A DNA stretch of 64,000 bases from Paenibacillus_F chitinolyticus_A (GTDB lineage Bacteria > Bacillota > Bacilli > Paenibacillales > NBRC-103111): positions 2,914,001-2,978,000 of the forward strand of contig NZ_CP173427.1 in NCBI RefSeq assembly GCF_045038035.1, given 5' to 3'. This document shows, in pieces, positions 35,239 to 43,628 of this stretch. Below the pieces are notes generated by a model, which searched no databases, had not been told where the DNA came from, and saw only the letters and a list, made by a program, of their open reading frames with translations. The position numbers were made by a program, and so were the translations under genes. How positions within the stretch are numbered: the first letter of the stretch is position 1; each line of letters starts with the position of its first letter.

Positions 35239-36177
35239 ATGCATGTAAAGCAACAACGAAAGATCATTTTTGCCGTCACTATATTCTATACTCTATTTAT
35301 TCTTTATTTTTTGTTTTTCGCTTTCGGCAGAGTAGGTAATGCGGATAAAATCACCGAGTACGCCTTTAATTTTTTACCGGAAGATTTTTTCAGGGTGCCC
35401 AGCCTATCCGATCTTCTACATCCGACGTTGATGGATTTTGTAAGTATCGGGAACATCGCGGCCTTCATTCCCTTTGGCATATTGATTCCGTTGTTATATC
35501 GGACCAACTTTGTTCGCTTTATGACATTGTTCATCCTGTCCATTCTCGTGCTGGAAACTATTCAGGCACTAACTTTCCTCGGGAGCTTCGACATTGACGA
35601 CGTCATAAAGAACTCATCGGGCGCAGCTATCGGATTCGGAGCGTACAAGCTTGGCTTTCGCACAAAAAATATCCGGAGAAATATTGCTTCTACGGGCATT
35701 TCCGGTATTGTCTTGATGCTTGGGGTGTGGGGGATCTTCGGAACACTTGATCATGTGTTCACCAAAGAAATGGGACCCTTTGTGGCGATAAACGATTTGA
35801 AGAATAGTACCGGCAATCCACCAACGGAAACCAAACCGTCCAGTCTTAAGATTGGCGGTCAAGACGTGGAACCCAAATACAATGTGTATAGCACCGAAGG
35901 GAAAAACAAGGAAACGTATACGTATTCGTTAGGCAATAAGGAGGAGGTATATCTCTCCTTGAATTATGGAATTCCCGATCACAAAGATTTCCACGGCAGC
36001 ATCAGGGTTACCGTTGACGGACATGAGTTCCTGTCCGTATCTGCAGAAGCTCAGCGCCATGAACCGGATATGGGCTTAATTTTTCTCCCTCAGGCCAATG
36101 AGCTTACGATAACCATTGAGGGGAATGAAACCCTATGGGATGTCGGTTTTAGAAAGATGGAATATACCTGGAATTGA
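35239..36177 (+). CDS. VanZ-family membrane protein with extracytoplasmic C-terminal domain
   Basis: A 312-residue protein. ATG at 35239 is chosen with GGAGGT six bases upstream. The N-terminal half (1-175) has about five membrane helices and VanZ features (IAAFIPFGILIPLLY, then ETIQALTFLGSFDIDDVIKN). The C-terminal half (about 190-312) is a hydrophilic, beta-rich outer domain of no recognised family. VanZ is named for low-level teicoplanin resistance; VanZ-like proteins occur widely in Firmicutes with unknown mechanism. Position between a two-component system and an ABC exporter suggests shared regulation and an envelope-defence role. Confidence 0.88.
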   Translation: MHVKQQRKIIFAVTIFYTLFILYFLFFAFGRVGNADKITEYAFNFLPEDFFRVPSLSDLLHPTLMDFVSIGNIAAFIPFGILIPLLYRTNFVRFMTLFILSILVLETIQALTFLGSFDIDDVIKNSSGAAIGFGAYKLGFRTKNIRRNIASTGISGIVLMLGVWGIFGTLDHVFTKEMGPFVAINDLKNSTGNPPTETKPSSLKIGGQDVEPKYNVYSTEGKNKETYTYSLGNKEEVYLSLNYGIPDHKDFHGSIRVTVDGHEFLSVSAEAQRHEPDMGLIFLPQANELTITIEGNETLWDVGFRKMEYTWN

Positions 36178-36201
36178 GCATCAAAGGAAGGAGGTATGGC
36201 A

Positions 36202-36885
36202 ATGGAAATTTTAAAAATCGAGCATCTGTCTAAAGAATACGGCACTGGCGAATCTACGGTAAAAGCGCTTGACGATGTATCTTTTTCGGTCCAAAAAGGC
36301 GAATTCGTCGCGATTATCGGCCCATCCGGGTCGGGGAAATCAACGCTCCTCCATATGCTGGGCGGCGTGGATCGGCCGACTGGCGGTAAAGTTTATGTTC
36401 AGGATACGGACATGTATGCCTTGAACGAAACGCAGCTGACCATCTTCAGGCGCAGGCAAATCGGTCTGATCTACCAGTTTTTCAATCTGATTCCCGTCCT
36501 GACGGTGGAAGAGAATATCACGCTGCCGCTCTTGCTGGATAAACAAAAGGTAAATCAAAAGCAGTTGGATGGCCTTGTGAATACGTTGAATTTGCAGGAT
36601 CGATTAAACCACCTGCCTAACCAGCTATCCGGCGGTCAGCAGCAACGGGTCTCCATCGGCAGAGCGCTCATCGGCAATCCTGCGATCGTGCTGGCCGACG
36701 AACCGACCGGGAATCTGGACAGCAAGAACAGCAGCGAGATCGTCGACTTATTAAAAATGTTGAATAAAACCTATCATCAGACGCTGATCGTAATTACGCA
36801 CGACGAACGAATCGCCTTGCAAGCCGATAGGATCATTTCAATTGAAGACGGGAGGATGGCCAAAGACGAGGTGATACGACGATGA
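36202..36885 (+). CDS. ABC transporter ATP-binding protein (MacB/LolD type)
   Basis: A 227-residue ATPase. The start at ATG 36202 is favoured because GGAGGT lies seven bases upstream; an ATG at 36196 is too close to it. Walker A GPSGSGKST (40-48), Q-loop YQFFNL, signature LSGGQQQR, Walker B IVLADEPTGNLDS and the H-loop ITHDE are complete. This subfamily pairs with FtsX-type permeases and pumps or senses peptides, lipoproteins or antibiotics. The stop overlaps the permease start (ATGA), so the two proteins form one complex. Confidence 0.96.
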   Translation: MEILKIEHLSKEYGTGESTVKALDDVSFSVQKGEFVAIIGPSGSGKSTLLHMLGGVDRPTGGKVYVQDTDMYALNETQLTIFRRRQIGLIYQFFNLIPVLTVEENITLPLLLDKQKVNQKQLDGLVNTLNLQDRLNHLPNQLSGGQQQRVSIGRALIGNPAIVLADEPTGNLDSKNSSEIVDLLKMLNKTYHQTLIVITHDERIALQADRIISIEDGRMAKDEVIRR

Positions 36886-39473
36886 ATATTGTCCATACAC
36901 TAACCATCCGGCATCTGAAGCAGAACAAGAGACGAACGCTCGTAACTATCATCGGCGTCATCATTTCGGTTGCCATGGTGACCGCTGTTGCGACGCTTGT
37001 TTTTTCTTTTTCGGATTTAATGATTAGGCAAACCATCGCGGATACGGGGGAGTGGCATGTCCGGTATCAAGATGTTAACAAAGAACAGCTTGCAGCGATA
37101 CAGGGCGATGATGCAACCAAAACCGTCGCGATCACAAAAGATCTTGGTTATGCCCCATTAGAAGGGGGGCAAAATCCCAATAAACCGTATTTGTTCGTAA
37201 AGGCATACGATACGAGGGGTTTCGCGCAATTCCGGATTGAACTAAGCAAGGGGCGTCTTCCGCATACGGACAAGGAAGTCGTCATTTCCGAGCCCGTTGC
37301 AACAAACGCGAAAGTGAAGTACGAGATCGACGATCGTCTAACCCTTCGAGTCGGGAAACGATTCGAGCAAGGGGGCGATCGTCCCCTAGATCAGACCGAA
37401 CCGCTGCGTAGGGAAGATAACACATTGACCGAAACGTTGCAGCATGTCAAGACAAGGGATTATACGGTGGTAGGCTTCATCAAGCGCCCCGTATGGGAAA
37501 GGGCTTGGGACCCAGGTTATACGATCATTAGCTATGTCGATGAAAATATCATCGGAGCAAACGATCGAGTCGATGCATCAGTGGTCGTGCAGAGTGTCAA
37601 TCCGTCCTTGTTCGCTCATGCGGAGGATTTAGCGACTAAAAACAAAATTGAAAAGGTCCAATATAATAACGATTTACTTCATTATTACGGCTTGTCCAAA
37701 AGCAAAGCCTCATACAGCATGATGTTCTCTTTATCGGCAATCCTGATGGCGGTCATTATGATCGGCTCGGTTTCGCTTATCTATAATGCTTTTGCGATAT
37801 CCGTCTCGGAACGTTCCCGCCATTTAGGGATGCTCGCGAGTGTGGGAGCTACGAAAAGACAGAAGCGAAATTCAGTGCTTTTTGAAGGGTTCGTCATTGG
37901 CTTGATCAGCATACCCGTCGGCATCCTATGCGGTCTTGGAGGGATTGGAATCACCTTTGGGTTCATGAACGCCATGATTGAAGGGGCATTATGGACCACC
38001 GAAAAGCTGAGGCTCACCGTCACGCCGTTATCGCTCTTGATTGCCTGTGTTGTGTCGATGCTGACGATTTTCATTTCAGCGTACCTCCCGGCGATCAAGG
38101 CATCCAAGGTATCCGCTATGGACGCGATTCGCCAAACCACCGACGTAAAACTTACGGCCAAAGCCGTGAAAACGTCAACGTTCATTCGCAAGCTCTTCGG
38201 GATTGAGGCGGAAATTGGGCTGAAAAACTTAAAAAGGAACAAACGGAGATATCATGCCATCGTATTTTCGCTCATCATCAGCATCGTTTTGTTTTTAACC
38301 GTATCGTTTTTTACGGCCGGCATGAGACAATCCCTGGAATTGTCGCGGGAAGGCGTCAATTATGATCTTGAAGTATCATACAGCAACGGAAAAAGAATAG
38401 ACGACCGGTTGATGCAATCGATTGTATCCCTGGATGGCGTCACGGAATACAGCGTGATTCAAGAGTTATATAAGAACGCTTGGATCGATGAAGCATTCAT
38501 CGCGGATGAATTGCAAGAGAAGGTGAAGAAAGATAAGAGTTTACTGCAAGACGGGAAATACCCTTATGAGATTAAGATTCATGCCTTGAACGATTCGAGC
38601 CTGCAGGCCTATGCCAAAGCGGTAGGCGCAGATTACGAACAGCTTACGGATCCGGGTCACCCCGCCGCGATCGTGATGAATACGATTCATTACAAAGATA
38701 TGGATACGGGAAAATATGTTCAGACGAAGGCCATGTATACGAATGTCGGTCAAGGAATCGAGTTAACGAATATCTATAAAAAAAAGGAGGAAGACACGAA
38801 GATAAACAAAGTGACCGTTGCCGCGTTGACGGATCAAGCTCCTATGGGGATGAACCCGATAGGCGTAGGCGGGTTAAACATCATCGTTTCGGAACGCGTC
38901 ATGAACCGACTGGCTGACGACGGGGATCTAGCTAGTGTTTTGACGCTCCTCCATTTGAAAAGCACCGAACCGATAAGAACGCAGCAGGAAATCGAAGAGA
39001 TGCATGAGACCAATCTGAATGTTAACAACGTATATAAATCCAGAAAAAGCGAAGAACAACAGATTCTATTGATGTCCGTCTTTTCTTACGGTTTTATCGT
39101 ATTAATCTCCGCGATTTCCATTGCGAACATTTTTAATACGATCTCGACGGGGTTATCCCTTCGAAAACGAGAATTTGCCATGCTGAAATCCGTAGGCATA
39201 ACGCCAAAAGGCTTTGCGAAAATGATGAACTTCGAAAGTATGTATTATGGGGCCAAATCGCTGATGTTCGGGCTTCCCCTCAGTTTTATCGTGATGTATC
39301 TGATCTATGGGGCGTTTGCGAACAAATTCAGCTATGGGTTCACCCTCCCTTGGATGAACATTCTTTCTGTCATTGTCGCCGTATTTGTCATTGTCGGTTC
39401 CGCCATGTTATATTCCAGCTCGAAAGTAAAAAAAGAAAACATTATGGATGCATTAAAGCAAGAAAGTATATGA
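36882..39473 (+). CDS. ABC transporter permease with two FtsX domains
   Basis: An 863-residue permease. It starts with a membrane helix at about 20-45, has a large outer domain at 50-270, then three helices (about 275-420; SLSAILMAVIMIGSVSLIYN). It repeats this layout with a helix near 470, a second outer domain and three final helices (about 725-850; ANIFNTISTGLSLRKREFAM). This is the double-FtsX layout of MacB/YtrF-type exporters, larger than BceB. It lies in an operon with VanZ and its ATPase and next to a two-component system. A substrate such as a cell-wall antibiotic or bacteriocin is inferred only from context. Confidence 0.93.
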   Translation: MNIVHTLTIRHLKQNKRRTLVTIIGVIISVAMVTAVATLVFSFSDLMIRQTIADTGEWHVRYQDVNKEQLAAIQGDDATKTVAITKDLGYAPLEGGQNPNKPYLFVKAYDTRGFAQFRIELSKGRLPHTDKEVVISEPVATNAKVKYEIDDRLTLRVGKRFEQGGDRPLDQTEPLRREDNTLTETLQHVKTRDYTVVGFIKRPVWERAWDPGYTIISYVDENIIGANDRVDASVVVQSVNPSLFAHAEDLATKNKIEKVQYNNDLLHYYGLSKSKASYSMMFSLSAILMAVIMIGSVSLIYNAFAISVSERSRHLGMLASVGATKRQKRNSVLFEGFVIGLISIPVGILCGLGGIGITFGFMNAMIEGALWTTEKLRLTVTPLSLLIACVVSMLTIFISAYLPAIKASKVSAMDAIRQTTDVKLTAKAVKTSTFIRKLFGIEAEIGLKNLKRNKRRYHAIVFSLIISIVLFLTVSFFTAGMRQSLELSREGVNYDLEVSYSNGKRIDDRLMQSIVSLDGVTEYSVIQELYKNAWIDEAFIADELQEKVKKDKSLLQDGKYPYEIKIHALNDSSLQAYAKAVGADYEQLTDPGHPAAIVMNTIHYKDMDTGKYVQTKAMYTNVGQGIELTNIYKKKEEDTKINKVTVAALTDQAPMGMNPIGVGGLNIIVSERVMNRLADDGDLASVLTLLHLKSTEPIRTQQEIEEMHETNLNVNNVYKSRKSEEQQILLMSVFSYGFIVLISAISIANIFNTISTGLSLRKREFAMLKSVGITPKGFAKMMNFESMYYGAKSLMFGLPLSFIVMYLIYGAFANKFSYGFTLPWMNILSVIVAVFVIVGSAMLYSSSKVKKENIMDALKQESI

Positions 39474-39531
39474 TAGGAAATCGCCCGCCCTAGCTTGGAG
39501 TCAGGCTGCTTGGAACTGCCGGTTTCAGCCC

Positions 39532-39562
39532 AAAAAAGCACTCATCAGAGTGTTTTTTTTCT
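39532..39562 (+). terminator. Intrinsic terminator of the VanZ-ABC operon
   Basis: A CACTC-ATCA-GAGTG hairpin with an A-run before it and eight Ts after, 59 bases downstream of the permease stop. Confidence 0.85.
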
Positions 39563-39617
39563 TATAGATTGATTAAAAGAATGCGGGGACAAGTAACGCA
39601 TATTCGTATAAGCAAAA

Positions 39618-40163
39618 TTAAAAAGCCGGCGGAGTCACCGAAAAAAGTATGGAAGCAAGTTCGTTAAAATTATTTTCCCATTTGTGCTTCATTTGTGCCG
39701 GTATTTTTACACTATCGCCAGGTTCCAATATGTATTCTTCATCGTCTAGAAACACTTTAATTTTCCCCACTAATACAAAAGCAATTTCTTCTCCTTTATG
39801 CCCCATCTGTTTCTCGGATGAAGCGGTGTTCGGTGGGAAATTCATAATTGCTGTTGCCAAGTTTCCTGTGAAATCAGGCGAGACCAGCTCATAAGATAAG
39901 TTGTCAATGACCATTTTCTTTCGGTTATTAGATCTAACCACTAAATCAACCGTGTTTGTTTCTTCAATGAAAAAACTAAATGTAGGCACTTCTAGAGATT
40001 TCGCTAAAGCCTTAATAGTCTGAATAGAAGGGTTTGCTAAGCCGCGTTCGATTTGGCTCAACATGGAAGGCGTTATTTCAGCTAACCTTGCTAATTCTCT
40101 AACACTCAAGCCTTTCGCTTTTCTATACTTTTCAACCTTTTTACCGATATCTATATTTTCCAT
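39618..40163 (-). CDS. XRE-family regulator with cupin domain
   Basis: A 181-residue regulator. The helix-turn-helix at about 8-65 reads VEKYRKAKGLSVRELARLAE, then SMLSQIERGLANPSIQT. A cupin-2 domain at about 105-178 (GHKGEEIAFVLVGKIKVFL and LEPGDSVKIPAQMKHKW) probably binds a small ligand. It is divergent from a D-serine ammonia-lyase gene across 149 bases, so it most likely controls that gene in response to an amino acid. The AT-rich gap with repeated TTTAA elements is the probable binding region. Confidence 0.92.
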   Translation of the reverse strand: MENIDIGKKVEKYRKAKGLSVRELARLAEITPSMLSQIERGLANPSIQTIKALAKSLEVPTFSFFIEETNTVDLVVRSNNRKKMVIDNLSYELVSPDFTGNLATAIMNFPPNTASSEKQMGHKGEEIAFVLVGKIKVFLDDEEYILEPGDSVKIPAQMKHKWENNFNELASILFSVTPPAF

Positions 40164-40208
40164 TCCAATGCACCCCGTTAACTATAATTAAACAAATTTA
40201 AATATCAT

Positions 40209-40237
40209 TTAACAATCGAAGTGGTTCGTGTTAAACT
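40209..40237 (+). promoter_or_regulatory. Candidate promoter for the D-serine ammonia-lyase gene
   Basis: TTAACA, a 17-base spacer and TAAACT, located 76 bases before the gene start. Flanking ATTTAA-type repeats may bind the divergent XRE-cupin regulator. Confidence 0.5.
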
Positions 40238-40312
40238 GTACTTAATAAATATTAAATTACATTTTACCTGGTTTTGATGACTATAATCAAGTTAATGAGG
40301 GGGATTGACAAA

Positions 40313-41668
40313 GTGAAAGAGTTTGAATTCAGAGAGCTACAAACATGGAAAGAAAACTATCCTTTACTAAACAAACTCATTTCCACGAAGGAAATATTGT
40401 GGTTAAATCCTAAACTTGAAAAGTTTAAAGCAGGAATTAAAAAATCCCCCCTTACTCAAGATGACGTTAGGGATGCAGAGGAAAGGTTGGAACGTTTTGC
40501 TCCGTATATTGCCAAGGTTTTCCCTGAAACAAAAACGATGAATGGAATAATAGAATCTCCTTTAAAGAGAATTCCTTCCATGAAACAATCCTTAGAGCAG
40601 AATTATGAGCAGCCTCTATTAGGTGAATTATTGCTTAAGTGTGATAGTCACCTTCCTATATCGGGGTCTATAAAAGCAAGAGGCGGGATTTATGAGGTTC
40701 TTAAACATGCGGAAGAATTAGCTTTCCAACATCAATTGTTGACGATCCAAGATGACTATTCCATTTTAGATAGTGAAAGGTTTCGGACATTCTTCTCCCA
40801 ATATTCAATCGCAGTAGGCTCGACTGGAAATTTAGGACTCAGCATAGGCATAATGAGTGCGAAGTTAGGCTTTAATGTGACTGTTCATATGTCGGCTGAT
40901 GCAAAACAATGGAAAAAAGACTTACTTCGAAACAAAAATGTTCACGTTATGGAGTATGAATCGGATTACAGTAAAGCAGTAGAGCAAGGCCGGCTCCAAG
41001 CAGATGGGGACCCTTCCTGTTATTTTGTAGATGATGAAAATTCTTATGACCTATTTTTAGGATACGCGGTAGCAGCATCTCGATTAAAAAAACAATTAGA
41101 AGAGTTAGAGATCACAGTTGATGAAAATCATCCTTTGTTTGTTTACCTTCCATGTGGAGTAGGTGGTGGTCCTGGCGGGATAGCTTTTGGTTTGAAGTTA
41201 TTGTATCAAGATCATGTTCACTGTTTCTTTGCGGAACCAACCCACTCTCCATGTATGTTACTTGGTTTAATGACCGGACTTCACGATAAAATTTCCGTGC
41301 AAGATATTGGGATTGATAATGTAACAGACGCTGACGGACTTGCTGTTGGAAGACCATCCGGATTTGTGGGTAAAACCATAGAACCGTTTCTAAGCGGTAA
41401 TTATACGGTGAGCGACGAGCACTTGTATACGTTATTAAAGGAACTAGTTGATACAGAAGGAATTCATTTGGAACCTTCGGCACTGGCAGGTATGATAGGA
41501 CCCATTAAATTAAGTAAAGAAGGAACCGATTATTTAAACAAGCATAATTTAACGGAAAAAATGAGTAAGGGTGCTCACATTATTTGGGGGACCGGCGGGA
41601 ATATGGTTCCTGAAGATGTGATGAGGCAATATTATCAAAAAGGATTGAATTTAACACGGACAAAATAG
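40313..41668 (+). CDS. dsdA: D-serine ammonia-lyase
   Basis: A pyridoxal-phosphate enzyme that turns D-serine into pyruvate and ammonia. GTG at 40313 is taken as the start (AGGGGG nine bases upstream); this gives 451 residues, close to the 442 of E. coli DsdA. Key blocks: LPISGSIKARGG with the cofactor lysine at Lys121, the SGSTGNLG-like VGSTGNLGLS, the phosphate loop PCGVGGGPGG, and TDADGLAVGRPS. It works in the cytoplasm and protects against D-serine or uses it as food. It is divergent from an XRE-cupin regulator and ends in a terminator. Confidence in the family is high. Confidence 0.95.
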   Translation: MKEFEFRELQTWKENYPLLNKLISTKEILWLNPKLEKFKAGIKKSPLTQDDVRDAEERLERFAPYIAKVFPETKTMNGIIESPLKRIPSMKQSLEQNYEQPLLGELLLKCDSHLPISGSIKARGGIYEVLKHAEELAFQHQLLTIQDDYSILDSERFRTFFSQYSIAVGSTGNLGLSIGIMSAKLGFNVTVHMSADAKQWKKDLLRNKNVHVMEYESDYSKAVEQGRLQADGDPSCYFVDDENSYDLFLGYAVAASRLKKQLEELEITVDENHPLFVYLPCGVGGGPGGIAFGLKLLYQDHVHCFFAEPTHSPCMLLGLMTGLHDKISVQDIGIDNVTDADGLAVGRPSGFVGKTIEPFLSGNYTVSDEHLYTLLKELVDTEGIHLEPSALAGMIGPIKLSKEGTDYLNKHNLTEKMSKGAHIIWGTGGNMVPEDVMRQYYQKGLNLTRTK

Positions 41669-41670
41669 AA

Positions 41671-41694
41671 CCCTAATTGAGGGGGCTTTTTTTG
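41671..41694 (+). terminator. Intrinsic terminator after dsdA
   Basis: A short CCCT-AATTG-AGGG hairpin followed by GGC and seven Ts, starting two bases after the stop codon. Confidence 0.65.
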
Positions 41695-41709
41695 CCATAA
41701 CATAATTAG

Positions 41710-41740
41710 AAGAGCCCGCTTTGGAAGCGAGCTCTTTCTC
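41710..41740. terminator. Terminator hairpin between convergent genes
   Basis: AAGAGCCCGCTT pairs with AAGCGAGCTCTT (one mismatch) around TGGA. It lies just beyond the end of the minus-strand SMI1 gene and of dsdA. Confidence 0.6.
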
Positions 41741-41766
41741 ATTGTTAGACATGGATGGATCCGTTA

Positions 41767-43149
41767 TTAGGCTTCTCTTAATTCCTTAATTACGTCCTCA
41801 GCAAAGCGAACGGTAAACCGAATGGTTCCGTGATCCTGTACGATCCGCCCTTCCTTGATGCGAAGATCAAGCCAATCCGTAATAAAGGAGGGGGCATATC
41901 CGCCTTGTCCGAATTCCCCGCCAAAGACAATTATGTTCGGATACGCTGCCACGTATTGGTCGCGGCTTGTGTTCGGATATGACTTCGTATATAACCAAAA
42001 CTGCACATCATACATGAGAGTCGATAATTCATCCGCATGAAAAGAAAAATGGCCTTTTTCTTCAACAATTCGTGTACATAGGCTGCGGATTTTCTGCTCA
42101 ATTTGTTCCACTTCGACTGCCCCAGAGCAAAGCTCCTCCAGCAAAGGAGAAAATTTGCCGTGTGCCACTTTATTTAAGTCATGTTCTTTGTCTTCCTCAG
42201 AAGTATCATATTCTTCATCGCTCACTAAGCCTCTAATAAACGCTTCAAAATTATCGGCCAGGAAGGTAATCTCATAGTCATCTTCTTGATCGACGTGAAC
42301 GACTTCAGGTTCACCCTCTCTACCGCAGGCTCGATAGTCTAACATGACCACATCATGACCTGCCGAGGGACAATCACAAATTACCACTCCAATGTCAGGA
42401 TATCCCCATTCCTCGATCATAAACGGACTGCCCAGATCCCCGCACAGTGAATAGCTTTTCTCACGCCCAATACCCATGATGCCCGTAATTGCTATGTGGT
42501 CCTCAGCCCATGAAGTGGCTTCCTCTGTCGGAAAGTTAGTGTTCCGCGATACACCGCCATTCTGCTGTTTCATCAGTTGAATATAAGAGGAGGGAAGCTT
42601 GTAACCAAGCTCTTTCTCGATAGACACGATTAGTTCATCCGTAGGCGGCTCAGATTGATAGGAGGTTCTTGCGTATTCGCTGTCATCCCAGAAATCAGCT
42701 AGAGACCCATCTGAAAAAGGAACCTTCTCCTCGACCGAACCGCCCCCCTCCAGGGAAGCTTTCTTGTTGGCGAGCCGGAGCGCTTCTCTTTTCTGCTTCT
42801 TCGCTTTTTGAATGCTCCGTCTCGAATAGTACTCCGTACTTTGATCACCGGGCTTCAACTCTTCAGATTTGCGGAAAGCTTGAGCTGCTTCCTCATATCG
42901 TTTCAGATGATAAAGACTAAAACCTGCCCGATAATGCCAGAGGGAATCCTCTTTGCCAGCCTCGGCAATGTTCTCAAGTTGACAGAGTGCTTCTTCATAA
43001 AGCCCCAAATTGTTATAGGCTCTGGCCAGGAGACTGACCGCTTCATAGTCTCGTTCTTCATCGGGAATAGCGATCAGCAAATCCACAATTTTCCGATGTT
43101 CGTCTTCTTCATGCCATTCGTTCAGTTGATTAGTAAGCGTTTCTTTCAT
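41767..43149 (-). CDS. TPR and SMI1/KNR4-domain protein
   Basis: A 460-residue soluble protein. The start at 43149 (MKETL) follows GGAGGT by five bases. Residues about 20-110 form tetratricopeptide-like helices (YEAVSLLARAYNNLGLYEEA, then LWHYRAGFSLYHLKRYEEAA). A basic linker follows. Residues about 180-320 match the SMI1/KNR4 (SUKH) fold: IEKELGYKLPSSYIQLMKQQ, NGGVSRN, and GDLGSPFMIEEWGYPDIGVV. The last 120 residues are unassigned. SUKH proteins are often immunity partners of polymorphic toxins, but no toxin gene lies nearby, so a general stress or scaffold role is equally possible. Confidence 0.85.
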   Translation of the reverse strand: MKETLTNQLNEWHEEDEHRKIVDLLIAIPDEERDYEAVSLLARAYNNLGLYEEALCQLENIAEAGKEDSLWHYRAGFSLYHLKRYEEAAQAFRKSEELKPGDQSTEYYSRRSIQKAKKQKREALRLANKKASLEGGGSVEEKVPFSDGSLADFWDDSEYARTSYQSEPPTDELIVSIEKELGYKLPSSYIQLMKQQNGGVSRNTNFPTEEATSWAEDHIAITGIMGIGREKSYSLCGDLGSPFMIEEWGYPDIGVVICDCPSAGHDVVMLDYRACGREGEPEVVHVDQEDDYEITFLADNFEAFIRGLVSDEEYDTSEEDKEHDLNKVAHGKFSPLLEELCSGAVEVEQIEQKIRSLCTRIVEEKGHFSFHADELSTLMYDVQFWLYTKSYPNTSRDQYVAAYPNIIVFGGEFGQGGYAPSFITDWLDLRIKEGRIVQDHGTIRFTVRFAEDVIKELREA

Positions 43150-43161
43150 TTCTACCTCCAA

Positions 43162-43628
43162 GATGTTTAATTAAACAATAGCTTCATTTGTACTTGGCAG
43201 CCTCTACCATTACTATAGTACTATCTATAATGAGATGCCAGCAGAGCCGGAACAGGAAAGTCCGGAAAAGCGGAGTTGGATCCTTCACTGCTTCGTGATA
43301 TTTAGCATAAATCGCCTTTGGGTTACTTGATGATGAATAGGATCATTCGTTTTCAAAACGGGAAGCAAGCAGATCGCTTTACGAAGTCGTTTCGATAAGG
43401 ATGTTCCCATTGTTCAACTAACGGGGAACGACAGGTGAACTAGCAGACCACAACAATGGTCTGCTTTTCTGCTTTTTCATTGAAGTACGGATTTTACGAT
43501 TCCTCCCATACCGCAAGATCGAATTACAAAATTGTAAGGTAGATGTAAGGTAAATCGATAGCTTAGGCCAGCCTGGCAGGATAAGATTGGAACAAATGTA
43601 AATAAATTTTTTTAAAAGGAGAATCGAG
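43162..43628 (+). other. Intergenic region with a possible repeat relic and a terminator
   Basis: An open stretch ending DVPIVQLTGNDR and TGA at about 43436 looks like the tail of a lost gene or a dispersed repeat. It is followed at 43442-43470 by a strong terminator (AGCAGACCA-CAACAA-TGGTCTGCT, then Ts). The remaining bases carry no gene; AAGGAGAAT before 43629 is the ribosome site of the next gene. Confidence 0.35.
43442..43470 (+). terminator. Intrinsic terminator
   Basis: A nine-base perfect stem with a CAACAA loop and TTTTCTGCTTTTT tail. No intact gene precedes it on the + strand. Confidence 0.75.

Noticed and set aside
40313..41668. A functional link between D-serine ammonia-lyase and the serine-using NRPS
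   Set aside because: About 20 kb and many unrelated operons separate them, and the gene has its own regulator; no evidence for a link.
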